From Acidobacteriota bacterium (GTDB lineage Bacteria > Acidobacteriota > Holophagae > Acanthopleuribacterales > Acanthopleuribacteraceae), in NCBI GenBank assembly GCA_030066195.1, contig JASJCB010000164.1:1-40274 (forward strand): a stretch of DNA of 40,274 bases. Reading direction: 5' to 3'. Position numbers and translations under genes: made by a program. The notes under the pieces were generated by a model. It saw nothing but the letters and a program-made list of their open reading frames with translations. It searched no databases and had not been told where the DNA came from. The stretch's first letter is position 1, and the number at the start of each line of letters is the position of its first letter. This document shows, one piece after another, positions 34,201 through 40,274 of this stretch.

Positions 34201-37123
34201 GGACCCTGGGTCTGGAGGGAGCCAGATCCGGGCGCTCGGTGAGACGTAGGGCCGTTTGACCGTACTTCTCGGCTTGTTTGTGCTCACCCAGATTGTTCAA
34301 AATGACCGCATAGGAAACAAGGGCGTGGGCGGACAGGCCGGCGGCGCGGTATTTAAAACATTGCCTGGCGCGCCAAAGGCTTGCCATCAGGTAGAGGTTC
34401 CGGTAACGGGAGAAGTAGGTAGGTAAAGCCAGGTTGGCTGTCAACTCCAGGCAGGCTCGAATTCGCGGGGTCAATTCCCCGGTGGTCACTTCGAACTGTT
34501 CGGGATCGCAATGGCGCAGCAAGCGTGCAATGCGTTTGATCTCCAGCCAGATTCTAAAGCGTGAAACCTTCCTGGTGAGTGCGATGCCCAAGCCTGCCAA
34601 TCCCTGCAAGGCGGAGTCTATAGCCTGCTCGGATTTGCCGAAACCCGTGTAGTAAACGGCTTCCAAGGCGTGGATCTCGGCTCTGGCGATCGGGTCTTCA
34701 GTTCTTTTCAATAATTGGGAGCACAATTGGATGCCCTCGTCCTCCCGACCGACCAGAAACGCGGCCCGGGCCGCATTTTTTTTAAGGGACCAGGCCAGGG
34801 AAAAATCCTTGTGCCAGGTCTCCTCGGTCAGACAGAGACAGCCCTGGTGCAAAATGTCGATCGCTCGTTGAAAGGCGCCTTCCGACATCAGTTTTTTGGC
34901 GACTACCAAATCGAGTCCGGCGAGAAGAGTTCGTTCCTCGGAGTCGACGATCCGATCCAAGGCTCGGTTGAGGTGGTAGGCCGTTTCCATGTGATTCTCT
35001 TGCTCAACGCCGGCACGCAAGGCCCGGCCGATCTGTAGGTGAAGCTGTTCGGCCGAATCACCCAATTCCTCATAAAGAGCTTCACGAACCCGGTCGTGCA
35101 CAAAGCGGAAACGTACGGCCAGGTGTCCTCCCGCCTCTTCTTCCGGAAGGCCGCCGAGTACTCGATAGGCATCGCCCAGGGGTCTAAGCACCCCGGCGTT
35201 CACTGCCGGCGCCAACAGTTCGCCCAATTCTCGCGCCGTGCTGTTCAAGATTTGGGCAGGCATGTCCAGGCAAAAGGTGTTACCCAGGCAGGCGCCCACC
35301 CTCAGCAATTCTCGCGTTTCCCGGGGTATTTCGTTCAGGGATTCGATGAGTATACCCGCCGCGGACCGACCCGGTTGGAAATCCTCCAATTTCTGTTGAT
35401 TGAGGACCCAGCGGCCCAACCGGTAATCGAAACGGATGACCTCAGCCCGGTAAAGCGCCTCCATGGACTCGTGAACGAAGAGGGGATTTCCCGAACTCCA
35501 ACGCATGATGCGTTCGGAAAGTTCCGTGATTCCAGCCGTATGTAGCTTTAAGGTTTCTCCGACCATGGTGCTTACGGCTCGATACCCCAGGGGTTTGGGA
35601 CGGACGGTGGCGGTGACGATATGTTTACGGGCCTTGGAGGCCAGTTCTGCTGCCGGAGAGCCCTCCCACACGTCCTCGCGAAAGGCCAGGATCAGCATCA
35701 GGTAGCTCTGGCCGTAACTCATCAAGTCCCGCACCAGATTCACACCGGCGGCATCGGCATGGTGAAAGTCGTCCAGGAAGATCACCAAAGGCCGTTCGGC
35801 GGTGCAGATAACCTTCAAGAAATGCTGAATGGTGACATAGAAATGATTGGCCTGCCGACCGGGTTCCAACTCCGGAAGCGGGGGCCACCGGCCGCAAATG
35901 GCCTCCATTTCAGGCGCCAGGTCCACCAACAGGCGTAAACTGCCGTCCAACTCCCGGGTAAGACTCTTGCGCAACTGGGCTCGTCGGTCCTCGGAATCGC
36001 TGCACAGAATACGTGCCAGTTGGGAAAATGCCCGTGACAGGCCCAGGTAGGGGCGACCCATTTCCTCATAACGACCCTCGATGAAGAGGCCCTTTTCGAG
36101 GTCGGTGGTTTTGCGCATCTCGCGCACCAGCATGGTCTTGCCGATGCCCACCGGACCGGTAACCAAAACCAGGGCGCCGGCGCCGTTATTGACCTCACGC
36201 CGCACGGCTTCCAATTGTTCCTGTTCCTTTTTTCGATCGTAAAGGGTACCGGGTATGTGGAGCTTGTCGCTGTAGTCTTGAGCGCCCGCTTCCAATTCCA
36301 ACTCTCGCCCGCGTTGGTAAGCATCCAAGCAGCGCCCCAGGTCGGCCAATAAACCGAATGAACTTTGGTAGCGGTCCGAGGGTTGCTTAGCCAGTAGTTT
36401 GTCGACAACATTCGAGATCACCGGGGGAATCTCGGGCTTCACTTCATGGAGCAATTTGGGGCGCAGGGCCAGGTGCGCGTGAACCAGAGTCAGGGCGTCA
36501 CTGCCGCTGAAAGGAGGTAGGCCGGTCAATAGCGCATAGAATGTGGCTCCCATTGAGTAGAGGTCGGTGCGCATGTCCAACGGTCGGTTCAAGCGGCCGG
36601 TTTGTTCCGGTGACATGTAGGCGGGTGTTCCCTCCAGTCGCATGGGTGTGACGAAGGCGGGAACTTCCGAAACCATTTTGCCGGCAAGACCGAAATCGAT
36701 GATGCGCACGGTATTGCCGCTCTTGGACCAGATGATATTGGCCGGATTGATATCCTTGTGCATGTAACCCAAACGGTGAATGGCAACCAGGCTCTGAGTA
36801 ATGCGAACAGCGAGGGAAAGGAATGCTCCTAAGTCCATATTACGGCATTCAGAGATTTGAGAAAGGGCGGCGGCGTCGATATCCTTCAAGACCATGATGA
36901 GGCCGTTGCCCCAGCGTTCCAGGCCCAACACGCCGTAGCCTACCTCCCGGGTCACCTCGTATTCCCAGCGAAAGCGAGCAACCTCGAGGACAGTGGGAAA
37001 AGCGGGCTTCAGAACTTTCAAGATGACCTTTTCACCATCTTGAATGCGCCGTGCTCGAAACACCCTGGTGACTTCTCCCTCATGGAGTTGAGCCAGAATA
37101 CGGTAGCCGGGAAGGTCCAACAT
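31265..37123 (-). CDS. Trifunctional Ser/Thr kinase, AAA-type ATPase and sensor histidine kinase
   Basis: This giant signalling protein has 1,952 residues. The Ser/Thr kinase domain (about 5-275) has the ATP Lys in VILKVLK, catalytic D124 in MHKDINPAN and D143 in the DFG motif. An AAA/STAND-like ATPase (about 300-560) has Walker A GPVGIGKT (K329) and Walker B PLVIFLDDFHHAD. A long helical TPR-like region follows (about 600-1270). Two GAF domains (about 1300-1465 and 1515-1660) are joined by a coiled coil. The C-terminus is a histidine kinase: H1700 in GVAHEINNPANF, N box NLIVNACQAI, G1 IRDDGMGM and F/G2 FEPFFTTKPVGMGTGLGMS. The architecture is known from cyanobacteria and myxobacteria. It is cytoplasmic. 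AGAGG lies 9 bases before the ATG. Its receiver partner is not determined; the nearby receivers are candidates. Confidence 0.92.
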   Translation of the reverse strand: MLDLPGYRILAQLHEGEVTRVFRARRIQDGEKVILKVLKPAFPTVLEVARFRWEYEVTREVGYGVLGLERWGNGLIMVLKDIDAAALSQISECRNMDLGAFLSLAVRITQSLVAIHRLGYMHKDINPANIIWSKSGNTVRIIDFGLAGKMVSEVPAFVTPMRLEGTPAYMSPEQTGRLNRPLDMRTDLYSMGATFYALLTGLPPFSGSDALTLVHAHLALRPKLLHEVKPEIPPVISNVVDKLLAKQPSDRYQSSFGLLADLGRCLDAYQRGRELELEAGAQDYSDKLHIPGTLYDRKKEQEQLEAVRREVNNGAGALVLVTGPVGIGKTMLVREMRKTTDLEKGLFIEGRYEEMGRPYLGLSRAFSQLARILCSDSEDRRAQLRKSLTRELDGSLRLLVDLAPEMEAICGRWPPLPELEPGRQANHFYVTIQHFLKVICTAERPLVIFLDDFHHADAAGVNLVRDLMSYGQSYLMLILAFREDVWEGSPAAELASKARKHIVTATVRPKPLGYRAVSTMVGETLKLHTAGITELSERIMRWSSGNPLFVHESMEALYRAEVIRFDYRLGRWVLNQQKLEDFQPGRSAAGILIESLNEIPRETRELLRVGACLGNTFCLDMPAQILNSTARELGELLAPAVNAGVLRPLGDAYRVLGGLPEEEAGGHLAVRFRFVHDRVREALYEELGDSAEQLHLQIGRALRAGVEQENHMETAYHLNRALDRIVDSEERTLLAGLDLVVAKKLMSEGAFQRAIDILHQGCLCLTEETWHKDFSLAWSLKKNAARAAFLVGREDEGIQLCSQLLKRTEDPIARAEIHALEAVYYTGFGKSEQAIDSALQGLAGLGIALTRKVSRFRIWLEIKRIARLLRHCDPEQFEVTTGELTPRIRACLELTANLALPTYFSRYRNLYLMASLWRARQCFKYRAAGLSAHALVSYAVILNNLGEHKQAEKYGQTALRLTERPDLAPSRPRVLFVYAAMLLPWFHHWKFIRPYLLRAAKEGFRYGELLYGTLAANCIVIWEPTMTLKQRLEESRNALEHFHGESIMSFKWMARILIQSIKCRMGLTRGRFSLTDAEFDEDEEMRFLDQVKDYHKYMLYAQKGKLMLLHGAYDDAVTWMRKARRYYHAVAGTAEVVELDFFGFLAETQRLEPGSPKWTRSKRKRLKKWRKDMQRYASRCPVNFAHKHMMMAAETARLDNNPDLAEIFYRDAVQLAHKNEFRAEEAMSNELAARFYMGRNLDHVAAVFLRQADYLYERWGAAAKCEQLREAYGKWFEILPHTRDRSTYLQADWANSLQPANLDLVSVIKAARALSEEIVLDRLLLRLMAVVRENAGAQKAVLCLVSENRLVIRAEADEKEERNLPEIPLESPEANELVPLRLLRAVTGTMETHVPDLQEHCLLTRDSYFSRNNPRSAACIPLVKRARPVGVIYLENRLVAGAFSKQRIEILELLAADAAVAIENARLVAGLEEVRRSLEEKVAFRTTQLTLRNQALEAKNRELEAFDEIVKDINRHIDLDNVLQSVLEMGVKLIPQVQRGSFLFWNEKENQFEYSASVGYSARGMRNFTLSLDEFLEPGTEENESVAEGIYLVHNFQKCNLAERFSGTEVPQSLIIIFVEVDNTLIGFLSLDNMEDPRGIESVDRRRLVRFREHVVTAIAKARLLREVQNQKEAIVRAQEQMVIQEKMASLGNMTAGVAHEINNPANFVNGGAQNLESDLHKFRRFILELAGDETDPAVLAAIEDKLAPLHQHVSLIKEGTSRISRIVQDLRAITRKDPKEYQLADITEILDATVNLVRSKYADHVTFATSMPAGLFMECHPAELGQVFMNLIVNACQAITCSAGKRGTVDIQAHEEDEDIVVCIRDDGMGMSEEVRERIFEPFFTTKPVGMGTGLGMSITFGIIKKHAGSIEVRSVEHAWTSISVHLPKKHTDVEEIEIREMASEVMAEEK

Positions 37124-37983
37124 CGGTAATGCCTCTAACGTGGGAATGCGACCGCACGGATAGCAGAGTCGGCAATAGAGGGAAGAGTTGGGTGTACTGC
37201 CTTATATTATTTATCTTTCCGCAACCCGGGTTACTTTACCCTGTCAGGCATAATTCAGGATTGAGGGTCCGTTCGGGCAGATATTGCGTCCCAAAAGGCG
37301 TTCATATCACGAAGCCCCATGGTGACATTGCCGCAGGACTCCGTCAAAGTCGCACATGAGCCTTCGACAACCCCGAATTGACGCAACTCTTCCCGGGAAG
37401 GCCTAAAGATCCGCCCTTTGAAGTTCGATTCATCCCGGGAAGACACGAACATTTTGCATAAGATATTCGATTCATCCCGGGAAGACACGAACATTTTGCA
37501 CAGGATCCTCGTGTCTTCCCGGGAAGAACAAAACATCTTGCAACTTCTCAATAAGTTCGGGCAGGGTCAAACCACTGTGAGCTCCGAAACAAAAGCAACC
37601 AATCGGGCAAGGCGAGCCTGCTGAAGGATAAAAATATCCATCACCGCGCTCGGGACATTCATTGCAGACTTGAAAAATGGACTCCCCGAGCTCGGGCACA
37701 ACCTATTGACGCGAAAAACGGACCCACCGCGCGCGGCGACAACGTTTTCAACATCAATCGAGCAATCGTCTTTCTCACGCACCTCAAGATGTCGTTTAGC
37801 TGTTTTATGCGCCGGCTTTCCTTGATTTGTCGAGCGAGGATCGACTCGTTGTCGGATACTCAGCTGACAAACTGCAAATTCTTCGACTTTGACGACATCC
37901 TGGACATTGCCGGGGTTCCCGTACGATGGGCGGCAAAAGCATGCTAAGCTCTTGAGGAATATCGAATCGGACCAAGGCCCATC
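37124..37983. other. Intergenic region with repeat array upstream of the kinase
   Basis: These 860 bases separate the divergent kinase and TatD genes. 37391-37562 is the 42-bp array with the shared 21-bp word. 37563-37983 has open but low-quality frames on the minus strand (for example one reading NECPERGDGYFYPSAGSPCP) that I do not accept as genes. It may be remnant repeat DNA. Promoters for both flanking genes must lie here, but I cannot place them. Confidence 0.5.
37391..37562. repeat. 42-bp tandem repeat array, inverted copy of the one at 1-108
   Basis: Units in exact 42-bp phase are 37391-37432, 37433-37474 and 37475-37516, then a partial unit from 37517. Each starts TCCCGGGAAG. Units 2 and 3 share ACACGAACATTTTGCA, and the reverse complement of unit 2 equals the unit at 41-82 with about two mismatches; unit 3 corresponds to 1-40. 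The first unit is the most diverged. The array ends with the same module as the left array (TCTTCCCGGGAAGAACAAAA) and then the 21-bp word shared with 9622-9642. Both strands can be read with a 14-residue period (for example SSREDTNILHKIFD on plus, SSRDESNILCKMFV on minus). Confidence 0.9.
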
Positions 37984-38763
37984 ATGTACGTCGATGCCCA
38001 TTGCCACCTTTCCGACAGCCGTTTTCAGGAACATTTGGACGGAGTGGTGAACCGTGCCCGAGAAGCCGGCATCGTTTTCTATATGCAAGGCGGCGTAGAC
38101 GAAAAGGAGTGGCGGCGGCAACAATTGTTGCGGATACCCGGACTGATCAAGTGCTTCGGCCTTCATCCGTGGGCTGTTGACGGAGCCGACCGCGACACTT
38201 GTGGGCAGGCACTGGTCTACCTGGAACAAATTCTTCCTCAGGCGGTCGCTCTCGGCGAAACGGGGCTGGACAAGGGTCCGCGCATGAACCCTGAGCGGTT
38301 TTTCCTTCAAGAGAAAATGTTTCGAAGACAGTTGCAAATGGCTAAAGAACATCGGATGCCCCTGGTGCTGCATGTGGTCCGGGCCCATGGTTCCGTGCTG
38401 AATATTTTGCGAGAGGAGGGCTCTTCCTGGTCAGGTATGGTCCACGGCTTCACCGCCACCTATGAGGTCGCCCGTTCCTATATAGACATGGGACTGGCCG
38501 TTTCCGTGGGGGGCGCGGCGGGCCGAAAGGGTTATAAAAAGCTGAAAAATGCGCTTCCCCGTATCCCCGCGGATCAACTTCTAGTAGAATCGGATGCGCC
38601 GGATATGGCGCCCGACGACTTCGGCCGTTCGCTCAACGAGCCCTCGTCGATATGGATCGTTGCCCGACACATCGGACAATTGACCGACAGACAACCCGAG
38701 GAGATCCTGGCTGCAAGCCGTGATAACCTCGCCCGCATTTTTTCTTTGGAGCTGGACCGATGA
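37984..38763 (+). CDS. TatD family metal-dependent hydrolase
   Basis: The 259 residues match TatD-like deoxyribonucleases, TIM-barrel hydrolases with two metal ions. Metal ligands are H6 and H8 (MYVDAHCHL), E92 (GETGLDKG), His residues in LVLHVVRAH and MVHGFTA, and D204 (VESDAPD). Members cut DNA or act on D-tyrosyl substrates; the exact substrate is not known here. Length is normal. No strong ribosome site is seen before the ATG, where CAAGG is the nearest. Its last codons overlap the tcdA start by ATGA, so the two are co-transcribed and translationally coupled. Some bacteria pair TatD and TcdA-like genes in this way. Confidence 0.9.
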   Translation: MYVDAHCHLSDSRFQEHLDGVVNRAREAGIVFYMQGGVDEKEWRRQQLLRIPGLIKCFGLHPWAVDGADRDTCGQALVYLEQILPQAVALGETGLDKGPRMNPERFFLQEKMFRRQLQMAKEHRMPLVLHVVRAHGSVLNILREEGSSWSGMVHGFTATYEVARSYIDMGLAVSVGGAAGRKGYKKLKNALPRIPADQLLVESDAPDMAPDDFGRSLNEPSSIWIVARHIGQLTDRQPEEILAASRDNLARIFSLELDR

Positions 38764-39623
38764 GCACAGACAACAACGTTGCCGAAGCGCTACCCTTCCT
38801 GGACCCCGCTCAATGGGAGAACTATAAACTACACCGGCGTTTCGACCGCATGGGGCGCCTGGTGGGCGACGCCAAAATGAAGAAACTGATGGAAAGCCAT
38901 GTCATGATCATCGGTCTGGGCGGTGTCGGCAGTTGGGCCGCCGAGATGATTGTTCGCAGCGGCTTGGGCAAGGTGACCATCATCGATTTCGATCAGGCGT
39001 GCGTCACCAATGTCAACCGGCAACTTCACGCCCTTCAAGGCGTCATCGGCAAATACAAATCCGAAATCCTGGCCGAACGCTTCCGCAAGATCAACCCCAA
39101 GGCGACCATCCAGCCCGTCAACAAGTTCTATAACTACCAGACCAGCGAAGAACTGCTGACCTATGACCCGGATTACATCATCGATGCGATTGACAGCGTC
39201 ACCGCCAAGGCGCACTTGTTGAACACCTGCATGGAGCGCGGAATCAAGGTGGTTTCCAGCGCCGGCGCCGGCGGCCGCTTCGATCCCACCATGATCGAGG
39301 TTGCCGACCTTGCCGAAACTCGGATCGACCCGCTGGCGCGCTCTATTCGCAAGATTCTTCGCCAGAAATACGGTCGCAAGGAGGAGCGTTTCGGCATCCC
39401 CACCGTTTTCAGCACCGAGCCGGTTTCCGAACCCAGGGAACTGGCTTACGATAACGGTCAAGGCTTTCGTTGCGTTTGTCCTCAGGGGGATAATGAGTTC
39501 TTCACCTGCGACAACCGCAATGTAATCCACGGCACCGCCGGGTTCCTGACCGGTAGTTTTGGGTTTACGGCCGCATCCGTAGTGGTGCGCGATATCGCCG
39601 GTCACGGTATTTTCGGGAGTTGA
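38760..39623 (+). CDS. tcdA: tRNA threonylcarbamoyladenosine dehydratase (TcdA/CsdL family)
   Basis: The 287 residues belong to the ThiF/E1-like superfamily. The ATP-binding GLGGVGSWAAE lies at residues 52-62, followed by the Asp/Arg segment TIIDFDQACVTNVNRQ. VSSAGAGGRFDPTMIEVADL and the AETRIDPLARSIRKILRQKY segment are specific to TcdA (YgdL/CsdL), which cyclises the t6A modification of tRNAs read at position 37 (ct6A) using ATP. Cys residues near RCVCPQGDNEFFTCDNRN are of the type expected near the active site. Enterobacterial TcdA works with the CsdA/CsdE sulfur-transfer proteins; no such genes are adjacent. It follows tatD by a 4-base overlap. Confidence 0.92.
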   Translation: MSTDNNVAEALPFLDPAQWENYKLHRRFDRMGRLVGDAKMKKLMESHVMIIGLGGVGSWAAEMIVRSGLGKVTIIDFDQACVTNVNRQLHALQGVIGKYKSEILAERFRKINPKATIQPVNKFYNYQTSEELLTYDPDYIIDAIDSVTAKAHLLNTCMERGIKVVSSAGAGGRFDPTMIEVADLAETRIDPLARSIRKILRQKYGRKEERFGIPTVFSTEPVSEPRELAYDNGQGFRCVCPQGDNEFFTCDNRNVIHGTAGFLTGSFGFTAASVVVRDIAGHGIFGS

Positions 39624-39721
39624 GCGGTGGGAGCCCGCATCGCCGAGGTTGATGCCTATATTGCAAATTCACCGAACGCAAGTGGGTTCAGGACATCAGT
39701 CGGCAGTCGAGGGCCGGGAGC

Positions 39722-40274
39722 TTATTTGTACTCGATAATTCGCCCCGCACGACTTGGACGTCTGCGATAGTAGAAGATCTGACCGAACCAGATCGGGATC
39801 TGGCACACATGGCTGTGAATCGCGTAGGCGATGGTGGTCATGAGCGATGCCTTACGCCACAGAGATCTTCGAAACGTTCGCACCAAAACCAGGCCGGCGC
39901 CGCCGCTAACGACCGCCAAGCCCCACCAACCGAAAGCCAGGACCAGTAGCGGCGGCATGATCATATAGGCGGCGCCCTGAATCAGGTTTCGTTTACTTTC
40001 CCTGCCGAAGGTCTCGCCTTTAGTGACCCGGCTGACCTCCGCGTAGGCGTGACCCGCCCGGTAGCAGCGCAGCCAATAGGCCTTGAAGGTCTTCACGGCC
40101 AGATCGTGCCCGGTCATAGGTATGTCCAGGTGATGAATGCGGTAACCCAGGGCGCGGATGCGATGACACATTTCCGGTTCCTCTCCTGCCACCAAATCCT
40201 CACGATAGGCGTTCACCTCACGCAAAACGTCCACCCGAGCCAGAGCGTCGCCGCCGCAAAAGGACACGTATCCA
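39722..40274 (-). CDS. Family 2 glycosyltransferase, partial (C-terminal part)
   Basis: The open frame runs off the right edge of the window, so only the last 183 or so residues are seen; the GTG giving MSFCGGD is internal, not a start. EDLVAGEEPEMCHRIRALGY is the C-terminal acceptor-side ED/E-x-x-x-R segment of GT-A family 2 enzymes, which transfer sugars from nucleotide-sugar donors. Membrane helices follow (MIMPPLLVLAFGWWGLAVVS, then LMTTIAYAIHSHVCQIPIWF), as in transferases that act at the cytoplasmic membrane on polysaccharide or lipid-linked acceptors. It converges with tcdA; the 98-base gap between them holds no clear terminator. Confidence 0.85.
   Translation of the reverse strand, partial: GYVSFCGGDALARVDVLREVNAYREDLVAGEEPEMCHRIRALGYRIHHLDIPMTGHDLAVKTFKAYWLRCYRAGHAYAEVSRVTKGETFGRESKRNLIQGAAYMIMPPLLVLAFGWWGLAVVSGGAGLVLVRTFRRSLWRKASLMTTIAYAIHSHVCQIPIWFGQIFYYRRRPSRAGRIIEYK

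Noticed and set aside
37391..37562. CRISPR array
   Set aside because: The period is only 42 bp and the whole unit is conserved between copies, so there are no unique spacers; the unit is palindromic and no cas gene is in the window.
37567..38388. Minus-strand 273-codon open frame
   Set aside because: Its first half is antisense to TatD; the remainder in the intergenic region shows no recognisable domain.

Overview
The window looks like a chromosomal segment from a free-living, Gram-negative-type bacterium rich in signalling genes. GC is moderately high, coding density is ordinary, and TTG and GTG starts are fairly common. A 1,952-residue Ser/Thr kinase/ATPase/histidine kinase, a HEAT-repeat protein fused to a receiver domain, a giant DUF11 protein with an IPTL-type C-terminal sorting signal, a subtilase ending in a six-residue W-[EG]-D repeat and a RavA/MoxR-vWA cluster together suggest Acidobacteriota or a neighbouring deltaproteobacterial/myxobacterial-like lineage. 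This is inference; no rRNA or marker gene is present to prove it. I found no phage, plasmid or transposase gene.

Layout. 1-130 is the end of a 42-bp tandem repeat array. 339-3327 is a PilZ protein followed by a HEAT/receiver fusion, probably co-transcribed. 3477-8828 is the DUF11 surface protein with its own terminator. 8961-10893 holds an intact GNAT acetyltransferase, then a second GNAT gene on the opposite strand broken into N- and C-terminal pieces by about 600 bp that carries another 42-bp-period array, then an SRPBCC gene. 11341-20314 is the most striking block: six tightly packed or overlapping plus-strand genes. They encode a membrane protein with two vWA domains and a GATase1-like domain, a helical unknown, a RavA-type AAA+ ATPase, a ViaA-like protein without a recognisable MIDAS, a coiled-coil protein and a small membrane protein. 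A Uma2-type nuclease gene follows.

21068-30685 is mostly minus strand: a secreted subtilase, a small unknown protein with a rhomboid protease, a single-domain response regulator, glutamate dehydrogenase, a secreted protein resembling type IV pilus/type II secretion PilO/GspM and PilN modules, a small exported unknown, a class I aminotransferase and a receiver-like protein that has lost its phospho-acceptor Asp. 31265-37123 is the trifunctional kinase. 37391-37562 is a second copy of the 42-bp array in inverted orientation to the one at 1-130. 37984-39623 is a TatD nuclease and TcdA pair, and the window ends inside a family 2 glycosyltransferase.

How the genes work together. The 11341-20314 cluster reads as one machine: a RavA-type ATPase with two vWA-type partners, tethered to the membrane by the first and last genes. 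It is the best candidate here for an undescribed system. Receiver domains and kinases (682, 24919, 30320, 31265) indicate heavy phospho-signalling, but no pairing is proven by the sequence. The intergenic DNA is notable in its own right: two families of 42-bp repeat arrays, a 21-bp word shared by two of the repeat regions, a 29-bp-stem hairpin at 27079-27176 and a candidate small RNA ending at 30317.
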